From positions 124,001 through 188,000 of the forward strand of contig CAKOGZ010000107.1 of NCBI GenBank assembly GCA_934045905.1: 64,000 nt of DNA. Reading direction: 5' to 3'. The notes under the pieces were generated by a model. The model saw only the letters and a program-made list of their open reading frames with translations. It ran no database searches and was not told where the DNA came from. Of the stretch, positions 9,206 through 22,023 are shown piece by piece. Every line of letters starts with the position of its first letter. The first letter of the stretch is position 1. Origin of the DNA: Leuctra nigra (taxonomy: Eukaryota; Arthropoda; Insecta; Plecoptera; Leuctridae). Both the position numbers and the translations under genes were made by a program.

Positions 9206-10361
9206 TTGACAACGTTACCCTATATAGTAGATGGTGAGAGGCTTAAAAAGTGCAGAAACACTTTTTTATGTCAGACTCTCCGATTCGCCGGAATTAACTG
9301 TTCATGTTATTCAGAAGCTGATGGGTCCACCCCCGATAGATTTTCATCCATTTTTTTGTCAATGTATATTGACCAACAATGTAGGTTAGCCTACAAAGGT
9401 AACAATGTCACAATTAACAATGTTCCTTAGATTTTCATCATTTCCTAGGTTTTCATCCATTTTTTTGTCAATGTATATTGACCAACAATGTAGGTTAGCC
9501 TACAAAGGTAACAATGTAACAATTAACAATGTTCCTTAGATTTTCCTCATTTCCTAGGGTTTCATCCATTTTTTAGTCAATGGAGGTTAAAGCTTGTGAT
9601 GAGTCAGCTACGCTCGCTTCGCTAACCTGTATTAACCTTACTTTATTATATAATAATCTGACAGGGCAGCGTCGGGCGACTCCAAGGGGGCAGAGTGGGG
9701 TTCTTTTTTATAATTTTATTTATAAGCCTATTTTTTTTCGAAAAGTGTTTTATTACATTTCTCGGCATAACGTTGTGTAGGCATCAAGAAAATTCGATAA
9801 AAACAGGGGGGTGCCACTTTAGAAGTAGGTCATATTGAAAAAGTTTTGTTTGTTTCCTACTTTGTGACGAATCTATTACTCTTAGAGAGCTGAAAATGAT
9901 ACACCATATAGATGATGGAGAGAGGCTTAAAAAGTGCAGAAACACTTTTTTCTGTCAGACGCTCCGATACGCCGCATTTCTTAGTTTATGTCCTTCAGAA
10001 GCAGAAGGGCACAATCCTGATAGGTTTTCATCAATTTTTTGTCACTGTAGGTTAAAGCTTGTTAAGGGTCAGCTACGCTCGCTTCGCTCGCTTCGCTAAC
10101 CTACCCTAACCTAACTTTATTATAAAATTATCTGACCGGGCAACGTCAGGCGACTACAGGAGGCAGAGGGGAGATTTTTTTTTACATGTTAATGTTAAGC
10201 CTATTATTTTCGAAAAGTGTTTTATTTCATTTCTCGGCATAACGTTGTGTAGGCTTCAAGAAAATTCGATAAAAATAGGGAGGTGCAACTTTAGAAGTAG
10301 CTCATATTGATATTTTTTTATTTGTTTCCTACTTTGTGACGAATTTATTACTCTAAGAGAG
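9206..10361 (+). repeat. Dimer unit 9, L type, 1156 bp
   Basis: A 9206-9895, B 9896-10361. SalI-, CTAGGGTTTC, and ATTAACCTTACT in A, shared only with the 13239 unit. Hinge GCAG, 2x, core CAGGCGACTAC, private TAGGGAGGTG, end TGCAAC, GAATTTA. Confidence 0.95.
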
Positions 10362-11517
10362 TTGACAACGTTACCCTATATAGTAGATGGTGAGAGGCTT
10401 AAAAAGTGCAGAAACACTTTTTTATGTCAGACTCTCCGATTCGCCGGAATTAACTGTTCATGTTATTCAGAAGCTGATGGGTCCACCCCCGATAGATTTT
10501 CATCCATTTTTTTGTCAATGTATATTGACCAACAATGTAGGTTAGCCTACAAAGGTAACAATGTCACAATTAACAATGTTCCTTAGATTTTCATCATTTC
10601 CTAGGTTTTCATCCATTTTTTTGTCAATGTATATTGACCAACAATGTAGGTTAGCCTACAAAGGTAACAATGTAACAATTAACAATGTCCCTTAGATTTT
10701 CCTCATTTCCTAGGTTTTCATCCATTTTTTAGTCAATGGAGGTTAAAGCTTGTGATGAGTCAGCTACGCTCGCTTCGCTAACCTTTATAAACCTAACTTT
10801 ATTATATAATAATCTGACAGGGCAGCGTCGGGCGACTCCAAGGGGGCAGAGTGGGGTTCTTTTTTATAATTTTATTTATAAGCCTATTTTTTTTCGAAAA
10901 GTGTTTTATTAAATTTCTCGGCATAACGTTGTGTAGGCATCAAGAAAATTCGATAAAAACAGGGGGGTGCCACTTTAGAAGTAGGTCATATTGAAAAAGT
11001 TTTGTTTGTTTCCTACTTTGTGACGAATCTATTACTCTTAGAGAGCTGAAAATGATACACCATATAGATGATGGAGAGAGGCTTAAAAAGTGCAAAAACA
11101 CTTTTTTCTGTCAGACGCTCCGATACGCCGCATTTCTTAGTTTATGTCCTTCAGAAGCAGAAGGGCACAATCCTGATAGGTTTTCATCAATTTTTTGTCA
11201 CTGTAAGTTAAAGCTTGTTAAGGGTCAGCTACGCTCGCTTCGCTCGCTTCGCTAACCTACCCTAACCTAACTTTATTATAAAATTATCTGACCGGGCAAC
11301 GTCAGGCGACTCCAGGAGGCAGAGGGGAGATTTTTTTTTACATGTTAATGTTAAGCCTATTATTTTCGAGAAGTGTTTTATTTCATTTCTCGGCATAACG
11401 TTGTGTAGGCTTCAAGAAAATTCGATAAAAATAGGGGGGTGCCACTTTAGAAGTAGCTCATATTGATATTTTTTTATTTGTTTCCTACTTTGTGACGAAT
11501 CTATTACTCTAAGAGAG
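10362..11517 (+). repeat. Dimer unit 10, L type, 1156 bp
   Basis: A 10362-11051, B 11052-11517. SalI-, GTCCCTTAG, and the rare TTATTAAATTTC shared with 26622 and 36774. Private AACCTTTATAA, GTGCAAAAAC and CTGTAAGTTA. 2x, core CAGGCGACTCC, TTTTCGAGAAG, end TGCCAC, GAATCTA. Confidence 0.95.
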
Positions 11518-12554
11518 TTGACAACGTTACCCTATATAGTAGATGGTGAGAGGCTTAAAAAGTGCAGAAACACTTTTTTATGTCAGACTCTCCGATTCGC
11601 CGGAATTAACTGTTCATGTTATTCAGAAGCTGATGGGTCGACCCCCGATAGATTTTCATCCATTTTTTTGTCAATGTATATTGACCAACAATGTAGGTTA
11701 GCCTACAAAGGTAACAATGTAACAATTAACAATGTTCCTTAGATTTTCCTCATTTCCTAGGTTTTCATCCATTTTTTAGTCAATGGAGGTTAAAGCTTGT
11801 GATGAGTCAGCTACGCTCGCTTCGCTAACCTGTATAAACCTAACTTTATTATATAATAATCTGACATGGCAGCGTCGGGCGACTCCAAGGGGGCAGAGTG
11901 GGGTTCTTTTTTATAATTTTATTTATAAGCCTATTTTTTTTCGAAAAGTGTTTTATTACATTTCTCGGCATAACGTTGTGTAGGCATCAAGAAAATTCGA
12001 TAAAAACAGGGGGGTGCCACTTTAGAATTGGTCATATTGAAAAAGTTTTGTTTGTTTCCTACTTTGTGACGAATCTATTACTCTTAGAGAGCTGAAAATG
12101 ATACACCATATAGATGATGGAGAGAGGCTTAAAAAGTGCAGAAACACTTTTTTCTGTCAGACGCTCCGATACGCCGCATTTCTTAGTTTATGTCCTTCAG
12201 AAGCAGAAGGGCACAATCCTGATAGGTTTTCATCAATTTTTTGTCACTGTAGGTTAAAGCTTGTTAAGGGTCAGCTACGCTCGCTTCGCTAACCTACCCT
12301 AACCTAACTTTATTATAAAATTATCTGACCGGGCAACGTCGGGCGACTCCAGGAGGCAGAGGGGAGATTTTTTTTTACATGTTAATGTTAAGCCTATTAT
12401 TTTCGAAAAGTGTTTTATTTCATTTCTCGGCATAACGTTGTGTAGGCTTCAAGAAAATTCGATAAAAATAGGGGGGTGCCACTTTAGAAGTAGCTCATAT
12501 TGATATTTTTTTATTTGTTTCCTACTTTGTGACGAATCTATTACTCTAAGAGAG
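11518..12554 (+). repeat. Dimer unit 11, S type, 1037 bp
   Basis: A 11518-12097, B 12098-12554. SalI+, with GACATGGCAG shared with 20986. One base is deleted in TTTAGAATTGGTC near the A end. Hinge GCAG, 1x, core CGGGCGACTCC, end TGCCAC, GAATCTA. Confidence 0.95.
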
Positions 12555-13238
12555 TTGACAACGTTACCCTATATAGTAGATGGTGAGAGGCTTAAAAAGT
12601 GCAGAAACACTTTTTTATGTCAGACTCTCCGATTCGCCGGAATTAACTGTTCATGTTATTCAGAAGCTGATGGGTCCACCCCCGATAGATTTTCATCCAT
12701 TTTTTTGTCAATGTATATTGACCAACAATGTAGGTTAGCCTACAAAGGTAACAATGTCACAATTAACAATGTTCCTTAGATTTTCATCATTTCCTAGGTT
12801 TTCATCCATTTTTTTGTCAATGTATATTGACCAACAATGTAGGTTAGCCTACAAAGGTAACAATGTAACAATTAACAATGTTCCTTAGATTTTCCTCATT
12901 TCCTAGGGTTTCATCCATTTTTTAGTCAATGGAGGTTAAAGCTTGTGATGAGTCAGCTACGCTCGCTTCGCTAACCTGTATAAACCTAACTTTATTATAT
13001 AATAATCTGACAGGGCAGCGTCGGGCGACTCCAAGGGGGCAGAGTGGGGTTCTTTTTTATAATTTTATTTATAAGCCTATTTTTTTTCGAAAAGTGTTTT
13101 ATTACATTTCTCGGCATAACGTTGTGTAGGCATCAAGAAAATTCGATAAAAATAGGGGGGTGCAACTTAAGAAGTAGCTCATATTGATATTTTTTTATTT
13201 GTTTCCTACTTTGTGACGAATTTATTACTCTAAGAGAG
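12555..13238 (+). repeat. Truncated unit 12, L-type A half fused to a B tail, 684 bp
   Basis: A normal L-type, SalI- A half (CTAGGGTTTC, CTGTATAAAC) runs to about 13132. It then continues as a B-type tail (TAGGGGGG, TGCAACTTAAG, GAATTTA) with no B body. A 472-bp loss relative to a 1156-bp unit fits one missing half-unit. Confidence 0.96.
13133..13152. other. Half-register crossover junction
   Basis: The base at 13132 is A-half specific (GGCATC; B has GGCTTC) and 13153 is B-half specific (AAAAAT; A has AAAAAC). The 20 bases between them are identical in both halves, so the exchange lies inside this stretch. It contains the TTCG part of the CENP-B-box-like motif. Confidence 0.85.
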
Positions 13239-14394
13239 TTGACAACGTTACCCTATATAGTAGATGGTGAGAGGCTTAAAAAGTGCAGAAACACTTTTTT
13301 ATGTCAGACTCTCCGATTCGCCGGAATTAACTGTTCATGTTATTCAGAAGCTGATGGGTCCACCCCCGATAGATTTTCATCCATTTTTTTGTCAATGTAT
13401 ATTGACCAACAATGTAGGTTAGCCTACAAAGGTAACAATGTCACAATTAACAATGTTCCTTAGATTTTCATCATTTCCTAGGTTTTCATCCATTTTTTTG
13501 TCAATGTATATTGACCAACAATGTAGGTTAGCCTACAAAGGTAACAATGTAACAATTAACAATGTTCCTTAGATTTTCCTCATTTCCTAGGGTTTCATCC
13601 ATTTTTTAGTCAATGGAGGTTAAAGCTTGTGATGAGTCAGCTACGCTCGCTTCGCTAACCTGTATTAACCTTACTTTATTATATAATAATCTGACAGGGC
13701 AGCGTCGGGCGACTCCAAGGGGGCAGAGTGGGGTTCTTTTTTATAATTTTATTTATAAGCCTATTTTTTTTCGAAAAGTGTTTTATTACATTTCTCGGCA
13801 TAACGTTGTGTAGGCATCAAGAAAATTCGATAAAAACAGGGGGGTGCCACTTTAGAAGTAGGTCATATTGAAAAAGTTTTTTTTGTTTCCTACTTTGTGA
13901 CGAATCTATTACTCTTAGAGAGCTGAAAATGATACACCATATAGATGATGGAGAGAGGCTTAAAAAGTGCAGAAACACTTTTTTCTGTCAGACGCTCCGA
14001 TACGCCGCATTTCTTAGTTTATGTCCTTCAGAAGCAGAAGGGCACAATCCTGATAGGTTTTCATCAATTTTTTGTCACTGTAGGTTAAAGCTTGTTAAGG
14101 GTCAGCTACGCTCGCTTCGCTCGCTTCGCTAACCTACCCTAACCTAACTTTATTATAAAATTATCTGACCGGGCAACGTCAGGCGACTACAGGAGGCAGA
14201 GGGGAGATTTTTTTTTACATGTTAATGTTAAGCCTATTATTTTCGAAAAGTGTTTTATTTCATTTCTCGGCATAACGTTGTGTAGGCTTCAAGAAAATTC
14301 GATAAAAATAGGGGGGTGCAACTTTAGAAGTAGCTCATATTGATATTTTTTTATTTGTTTCCTACTTTGTGACGAATTTATTACTCTAAGAGAG
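13239..14394 (+). repeat. Dimer unit 13, L type, 1156 bp
   Basis: A 13239-13928, B 13929-14394. SalI-, CTAGGGTTTC, ATTAACCTTACT as in the 9206 unit 4033 bp upstream. Private G to T change giving a long T run near 13878. Hinge GCAG, 2x, core CAGGCGACTAC, end TGCAAC, GAATTTA. Confidence 0.95.
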
Positions 14395-15550
14395 TTGACA
14401 ACGTTACCCTATATAGTAGATGGTGAGAGGCTTAAAAAGTGCAGAAACACTTTTTTATGTCAGACTCTCCGATTCGCCGGAATTAACTGTTCATGTTATT
14501 CAGAAGCTGATGGGTCCACCCCCGATAGATTTTCATCCATTTTTTTGTCAATGTATATTGACCAACAATGTAGGTTAGCCTACAAAGGTAACAATGTCAC
14601 AATTAACAATGTTCCTTAGATTTTCATCATTTCCTAGGTTTTCATCCATTTTTTTGTCAATGTATATTGACCAACAATGTAGGTTAGCCTACAAAGGTAA
14701 CAATGTAACAATTAACAATGTCCCTTAGATTTTCCTCATTTCCTAGGTTTTCATCCATTTTTTAGTCAATGGAGGTTAAAGCTTGTGATGAGTCAGCTAC
14801 GCTCGCTTCGCTAACCTGTATTAACCTAACTTTATTATATAATAATCTGACAGGGCAGCGTCGGGTGACTCCAAGGGGGCAGAGTGGGGTTCTTTTTTAT
14901 AATTTTATTTATAAGCCTATTTTTTTTCGAAAAGTGTTTTATTACATTTCTCGGCATAACGTTGTGTAGGCATCAAGAAAATTCGATAAAAACAGGGGGG
15001 TGCCACTTTAGAAGTAGGTCATATTGAAAAAGTTTTGTTTGTTTCCTACTTTGTGACGAATCTATTACTCTTAGAGAGCTGAAAATGATACACCATATAG
15101 ATGATGGAGAGAGGCTTAAAAAGTACTGAAACACTTTTTTCTGTCAGACGCTCCGATACGCCGCATTTCTTACTTTATGTCCTTCAGAAGCAGAAGGGCA
15201 CAATCCTGATAGGTTTTCATCAATTTTTTGTCACTGTAGGTTAAAGCTTGTTAAGGGTCAGCTACGCTCGCTTCGCTCGCTTCGCTAACCTACCCTAACC
15301 TAACTTTATTATAAAATTATCTGACCGGGCAACGTCAGGCGACTACAGGAGGCAGAGGGGAGATTTTTTTTTACATGTTAATGTTAAGCCTATTATTTTC
15401 GAAAAGTGTTTTATTTCATTTCTCGGCATAACGTTGTGTAGGCTTCAAGAAAATTCGATAAAAATAGGGGGGTGCCACTTTAGAAGTAGCTCATATTGAT
15501 ATTTTTTTATTTGTTTCCTACTTTGTGACGAATCTATTACTCTAAGAGAG
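14395..15550 (+). repeat. Dimer unit 14, L type, 1156 bp
   Basis: A 14395-15084, B 15085-15550. SalI-, GTCCCTTAG, CTAGGTTTTC, CTGTATTAAC, private CGGGTGACTCC. Hinge ACTG, rare TTACTTTATG shared with 17745, 2x, core CAGGCGACTAC, end TGCCAC, GAATCTA. Confidence 0.95.
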
Positions 15551-16588
15551 TTGACAACGTTACCCTATATAGTAGATGGTGAGAGGCTTAAAAAGTGCAG
15601 AAACACTTTTTTATGTCAGACTCTCCGATTCGCCGGAATTAACTGTTCATGTTATTCAGAAGCTGATGGGTCGACCCCCGATAGATTTTCATCCATTTTT
15701 TTGTCAATGTATATTGACCAACAATGTAGGTTAGCCTACAAAGGTAACAATGTAACAATTAACAATGTTCCTTAGATTTTCCTCATTTCCTAGGTTTTCA
15801 TCCATTTTTTAGTCAATGGAGGTTAAAGCTTGTGATGAGTCAGCTACGCTCGCTTCGCTAACCTGTATAAACCTAACTTTATTATATAATAATCTGACAG
15901 GGCAGCGTCGGGCGACTCCAAGGGGGCAGAGTGGGGTTCTTTTTTATAATTTTATTTATAAGCCTATTTTTTTTCGAAAAGTGTTTTATTACATTTCTCG
16001 GCATAACGTTGTGTAGGCATCAAGAAAATTCGATAAAAACAGGGGGGTGCCACTTTAGAAGTAGGTCATATTGAAAAAGTTTTGTTTGTTTCCTACTTTG
16101 TGACGAATCTATTACTCTTAGAGAGCTGAAAATGATACACCATATAGATGATGGAGAGAGGCTTAAAAAGTGCAGAAACACTTTTTTCTGTCAGACGCTC
16201 CGATACGCCGCATTTCTTAGTTTATGTCCTTCAGAAGCAGAAGGGCACAATCCTGATAGGTTTTCATCAATTTTTTGTCACTGTAGGTTAAAGCTTGTTA
16301 AGGGTCAGCTACGCTCGCTTCGCTAACCTACCCTAACCTAACTTTATTATAAAATTATCTGACCGGGCAACGTCGGGCGACTCCAGGAGGCAGAGGGGAG
16401 ATTTTTTTTTACATGTTAATGTTAAGCCTATTATTTTCGAAAAGTGTTTTATTTCATTTCTCGGCATAACGTTGTGTAGGCTTCAAGAAAATTCGATAAA
16501 AATAGGGGGGTGCCACTTTAGAAGTAGCTCATATTGATATTTTTTTATTTGTTTCCTACTTTGTGACGAATCTATTACTCTAAGAGAG
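15551..16588 (+). repeat. Dimer unit 15, S type, 1038 bp
   Basis: A 15551-16131, B 16132-16588. SalI+, CTAGGTTTTC, CTGTATAAAC. Hinge GCAG, 1x, core CGGGCGACTCC, end TGCCAC, GAATCTA. No private change noticed; close to a consensus S/1x unit. Confidence 0.95.
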
Positions 16589-17744
16589 TTGACAACGTTA
16601 CCCTATATAGTAGATGGTGAGAGGCTTAAAAAGTGCAGAAACACTTTTTTATGTCAGACTCTCCGATTCGCCGGAATTAACTGTTCATGTTATTCAGAAG
16701 CTGATGGGTCCACCCCCGATAGATTTTCATCCATTTTTTTGTCAATGTATATTGACCAACAATGTAGGTTAGCCTACAAAGGTAACAATGTCACAATTAA
16801 CAATGTTTCTTAGATTTTCATCATTTCCTAGGTTTTCATCCATTTTTTTGTCAATGTATATTGACCAACAATGTAGGTTAGCCTACAAAGGTAACAATGT
16901 AACAATTAACAATGTTCCTTAGATTTTCCTCATTTCCTAGGGTTTCATCCATTTTTTAGTCAATGGAGGTTAAAGCTTGTGATGAGTCAGCTACGCTCGC
17001 TTCGCTAACCTGTATAAACCTAACTTTATTATATAATAATCTGACAGGGCAGCGTCGGGCGACTCCAAGGGGGCAGAGTGGGGTTCTTTTTTATAATTTT
17101 ATTTATAAGCCTATTTTTTTTCGAAAAGTGTTTTATTACATTTCTCGGCATAACGTTGTGTAGGCATCAAGAAAATTCGATAAAAACAGGGGGGTGCCAC
17201 TTTAGAAGTAGGTCATATTGAAAAAGTTTTGTTTGTTTCCTACTTTGTGACGAATCTATTACTCTTAGAGAGCTGAAAATGATACACCATATAGATGATG
17301 GAGAGAGGCTTAAAAAGTACTGAAACACTTTTTTCTGTCAGACGCTCCGATACGCCGCATTTCTTAGTTTATGTCCTTCAGAAGCAGAAGGGCACAATCC
17401 TGATAGGTTTTCATCAATTTTTTGTCACTGTAGGTTAAAGCTTGTTAAGGGTCAGCTACGCTCGCTTCGCTCGCTTCGCTAACCTACCCTAACCTAACTT
17501 TATTATAAAATTATCTGACCGGGCAACGTCAGGCGACTACAGGAGGCAGAGGGGAGATTTTTTTTTACATGTTAATGTTAAGCCTATTTTTTTCGAGAAG
17601 TGTTTTATTTCATTTCTCGGCATAACGTTGTGTAGGCTTCAAGAAAATTCGATAAAAATAGGGGGGTGCCACTTTAGAAGTAGCTCATATTGATATTTTT
17701 TTATTTGTTTCCTACTTTGTGACGAATTTATTACTCTAAGAGAG
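16589..17744 (+). repeat. Dimer unit 16, L type, 1156 bp
   Basis: A 16589-17278, B 17279-17744. SalI-, AATGTTTCTTAG in copy 1 (shared with 19830, 23171 and 25465), CTAGGGTTTC. Hinge ACTG, 2x, core CAGGCGACTAC, CCTATTTTTTTCGAGAAG, end TGCCAC, GAATTTA. Near-identical to the 19830 unit. Confidence 0.95.
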
Positions 17745-18791
17745 TTGACAACGTTACCCTATATAGTAGATGGTGAGAGGCTTAAAAAGTGCAGAAACAC
17801 TTTTTTATGTCAGACTCTCCGATTCGCCGGAATTAACTGTTCATGTTATTCAGAAGCTGATGGGTCGACCCCCGATAGATTTTCATCCATTTTTTTGTCA
17901 ATGTATATTGACCAACAATGTAGGTTAGCCTACAAAGGTAACAATGTAACAATTAACAATGTTCCTTAGATTTTCCTCATTTCCTAGGTTTTCATCCATT
18001 TTTTAGTCAATGGAGGTTAAAGCTTGTGATGAGTCAGCTACGCTCGCTTCGCTAACCTGTATAAACCTAACTTTATTATATAATAATCTGACAGGGCAGC
18101 GTCGGGCGACTCCAAGGGGGCAGAGTGGGGTTCTTTTTTATAATTTTATTTATAAGCCTATTTTTTTTCGAAAAGTGTTTTATTACATTTCTCGGCATAA
18201 CGTTGTGTAGGCATCAAGAAAATTCGATAAAAACAGGGGGGTGCCACTTTAGAAGTAGGTCATATTGAAAAAGTTTTGTTTGTTTCCTACTTTGTGACGA
18301 ATCTATTACTCTTAGAGAGCTGAAAATGATACACCATATAGATGATGGAGAGAGGCTTAAAAAGTACTGAAACACTTTTTTCTGTCAGACGCTCCGATAC
18401 GCCGCATTTCTTACTTTATGTCCTTCAGAAGCAGAAGGGCACAATCCTGATAGGTTTTCATCAATTTTTTGTCACTGTAGGTTAAAGCTTGTTAAGGGTC
18501 AGCTACGCTCGCTTCGCTCGCTTCGCTAACCTACCCTAACCTAACTTTATTATAAAATTATCTGACCGGGCAACGTCAGGCGACTACAGGAGGCAGAGGG
18601 GAGATTTTTTTTTACATGTTAATGTTAAGCCTATTATTTTCGAAAAGTGTTTTATTTCATTTCTCGGCATAACGTTGTGTAGGCTTCAAGAAAATTCGAT
18701 AAAAATAGGGGGGTGCCACTTTAGAAGTAGCTCATATTGATATTTTTTTATTTGTTTCCTACTTTGTGACGAATCTATTACTCTAAGAGAG
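17745..18791 (+). repeat. Dimer unit 17, S type, 1047 bp
   Basis: A 17745-18325, B 18326-18791. SalI+, CTGTATAAAC. Hinge ACTG, TTACTTTATG as in 14395, 2x, core CAGGCGACTAC, end TGCCAC, GAATCTA. Confidence 0.95.
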
Positions 18792-19829
18792 TTGACAACG
18801 TTACCCTATATAGTAGATGGTGAGAGGCTTAAAAAGTGCAGAAACACTTTTTTATGTCAGACTCTCCGATTCGCCGGAATTAACTGTTCATGTTATTCAG
18901 AAGCTGTTGGGTCGACCCCCGATAGATTTTCATCCATTTTTTTGTCAATGTATATTGACCAACAATGTAGGTTAGCCTACAAAGGTAACAATGTAACAAT
19001 TAACAATGTTCCTTAGATTTTCCTCATTTCCTAGGTTTTCATCCATTTTTTAGTCAATGGAGGTTAAAGCTTGTGATGAGTCAGCTACGCTCGCTTCGCT
19101 AACCTGTATAAACCTAACTTTATTATATAATAATCTGACAGGGCAGCGTCGGGCGACTCCAAGGGGGCAGAGTGGGGTTCTTTTTTATAATTTTATTTAT
19201 AAGCCTATTTTTTTTCGAAAAGTGTTTTATTACATTTCTCGGCATAACGTTGTGTAGGCATCAAGAAAATTCGATAAAAACAGGGGGGTGCCACTTTAGA
19301 AGTAGGTCATATTGAAAAAGTTTTGTTTGTTTCCTACTTTGTGACGAATCTATTACTCTTAGAGAGCTGAAAATGATACACCATATAGATGATGGAGAGA
19401 GGCTTAAAAAGTGCAGAAACACTTTTTTCTGTCAGACGCTCCGATACGCCGCATTTCTTAGTTTATGTCCTTCAGAAGCAGAAGGGCACAATCCTGATAG
19501 GTTTTCATCAATTTTTTGTCACTGTAGGTTAAAGCTTGTTAAGGGTCAGCTACGCTCGCTTCGCTAACCTACCCTAACCTAACTTTATTATAAAATTATC
19601 TGACCGGGCAACGTCGGGCGACTCCAGGAGGCAGAGGGGAGATTTTTTTTTACATGTTAATGTTAAGCCTATTATTTTCGAAAAGTGTTTTATTTCATTT
19701 CTCGGCATAACGTTGTGTAGGCTTCAAGAAAATTCGATAAAAATAGGGGGGTGCCACTTTAGAAGTAGCTCATATTGATATTTTTTTATTTGTTTCCTAC
19801 TTTGTGACGAATCTATTACTCTAAGAGAG
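18792..19829 (+). repeat. Dimer unit 18, S type, 1038 bp
   Basis: A 18792-19372, B 19373-19829. SalI+ with private GCTGTTGGG just before the palindrome. Hinge GCAG, 1x, core CGGGCGACTCC, end TGCCAC, GAATCTA. Confidence 0.95.
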
Positions 19830-20985
19830 TTGACAACGTTACCCTATATAGTAGATGGTGAGAGGCTTAAAAAGTGCAGAAACACTTTTTTATGTCAGAC
19901 TCTCCGATTCGCCGGAATTAACTGTTCATGTTATTCAGAAGCTGATGGGTCCACCCCCGATAGATTTTCATCCATTTTTTTGTCAATGTATATTGACCAA
20001 CAATGTAGGTTAGCCTACAAAGGTAACAATGTCACAATTAACAATGTTTCTTAGATTTTCATCATTTCCTAGGTTTTCATCCATTTTTTTGTCAATGTAT
20101 ATTGACCAACAATGTAGGTTAGCCTACAAAGGTAACAATGTAACAATTAACAATGTTCCTTAGATTTTCCTCATTTCCTAGGGTTTCATCCATTTTTTAG
20201 TCAATGGAGGTTAAAGCTTGTGATGAGTCAGCTACGCTCGCTTCGCTAACCTGTATAAACCTAACTTTATTATATAATAATCTGACAGGGCAGCGTCGGG
20301 CGACTCCAAGGGGGCAGAGTGGGGTTCTTTTTTATAATTTTATTTATAAGCCTATTTTTTTTCGAAAAGTGTTTTATTACATTTCTCGGCATAACGTTGT
20401 GTAGGCATCAAGAAAATTCGATAAAAACAGGGGGGTGCCACTTTAGAAGTAGGTCATATTGAAAAAGTTTTGTTTGTTTCCTACTTTGTGACGAATCTAT
20501 TACTCTTAGAGAGCTGAAAATGATACACCATATAGATGATGGAGAGAGGCTTAAAAAGTACTGAAACACTTTTTTCTGTCAGACGCTCCGATACGCCGCA
20601 TTTCTTAGTTTATGTCCTTCAGAAGCAGAAGGGCACAATCCTGATAGGTTTTCATCAATTTTTTGTCACTGTAGGTTAAAGCTTGTTAAGGGTCAGCTAC
20701 GCTCGCTTCGCTCGCTTCGCTAACCTACCCTAACCTAACTTTATTATAAAATTATCTGACCGGGCAACGTCAGGCGACTACAGGAGGCAGAGGGGAGATT
20801 TTTTTTTACATGTTAATGTTAAGCCTATTTTTTTCGAGAAGTGTTTTATTTCATTTCTCGGCATAACGTTGTGTAGGCTTCAAGAAAATTCGATAAAAAT
20901 AGGGGGGTGCCACTTTAGAAGTAGCTCATATTGATATTTTTTTATTTGTTTCCTACTTTGTGACGAATTTATTACTCTAAGAGAG
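19830..20985 (+). repeat. Dimer unit 19, L type, 1156 bp
   Basis: A 19830-20519, B 20520-20985. SalI-, AATGTTTCTTAG, CTAGGGTTTC. Hinge ACTG, 2x, core CAGGCGACTAC, CCTATTTTTTTCGAGAAG, end TGCCAC, GAATTTA: the full marker set of the 16589 unit. Confidence 0.95.
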
Positions 20986-22023
20986 TTGACAACGTTACCC
21001 TATATAGTAGATGGTGAGAGGCTTAAAAAGTGCAGAAACACTTTTTTATGTCAGACTCTCCGATTCGCCGGAATTAACTGTTCATGTTATTCAGAAGCTG
21101 ATGGGTCGACCCCCGATAGATTTTCATCCATTTTTTTGTCAATGTATATTGACCAACAATGTAGGTTAGCCTACAAAGGTAACAATGTAACAATTAACAA
21201 TGTTCCTTAGATTTTCCTCATTTCCTAGGTTTTCATCCATTTTTTAGTCAATGGAGGTTAAAGCTTGTGATGAGTCAGCTACGCTCGCTTCGCTAACCTG
21301 TATAAACCTAACTTTATTATATAATAATCTGACATGGCAGCGTCGGGCGACTCCAAGGGGGCAGAGTGGGGTTCTTTTTTATAATTTTATTTATAAGCCT
21401 ATTTTTTTTCGAAAAGTGTTTTATTACATTTCTCGGCATAACGTTGTGTAGGCATCAAGAAAATTCGATAAAAACAGGGGGGTGCCACTTTAGAAGTAGG
21501 TCATATTGAAAAAGTTTTGTTTGTTTCCTACTTTGTGACGAATCTATTACTCTTAGAGAGCTGAAAATGATACACCATATAGATGATGGAGAGAGGCTTA
21601 AAAAGTGCAGAAACACTTTTTTCTGTCAGACGCTCCGATACGCCGCATTTCTTAGTTTATGTCCTTCAGAAGCAGAAGGGCACAATCCTGATAGGTTTTC
21701 ATCAATTTTTTGTCACTGTAGGTTAAAGCTTGTTAAGGGTCAGCTACGCTCGCTTCGCTAACCTACCCTAACCTAACTTTATTATAAAATTATCTGACCG
21801 GGCAACGTCGGGCGACTCCAGGAGGCAGAGGGGAGATTTTTTTTTACATGTTAATGTTAAGCCTATTATTTTCGAAAAGTGTTTTATTTCATTTCTCGGC
21901 ATAACGTTGTGTAGGCTTCAAGAAAATTCGATAAAAATAGGGGGGTGCCACTTTAGAAGTAGCTCATATTGATATTTTTTTATTTGTTTCCTACTTTGTG
22001 ACGAATCTATTACTCTAAGAGAG
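20986..22023 (+). repeat. Dimer unit 20, S type, 1038 bp
   Basis: A 20986-21566, B 21567-22023. SalI+, GACATGGCAG shared with 11518. Hinge GCAG, 1x, core CGGGCGACTCC, end TGCCAC, GAATCTA. Confidence 0.95.

Noticed and set aside
11898..12095. 65-codon frame overlapping the 66-codon frame
   Set aside because: Created by private GACATGG-unit and 1-bp deletion differences in a single unit; hydrophobic T-rich translation is expected from the T runs.
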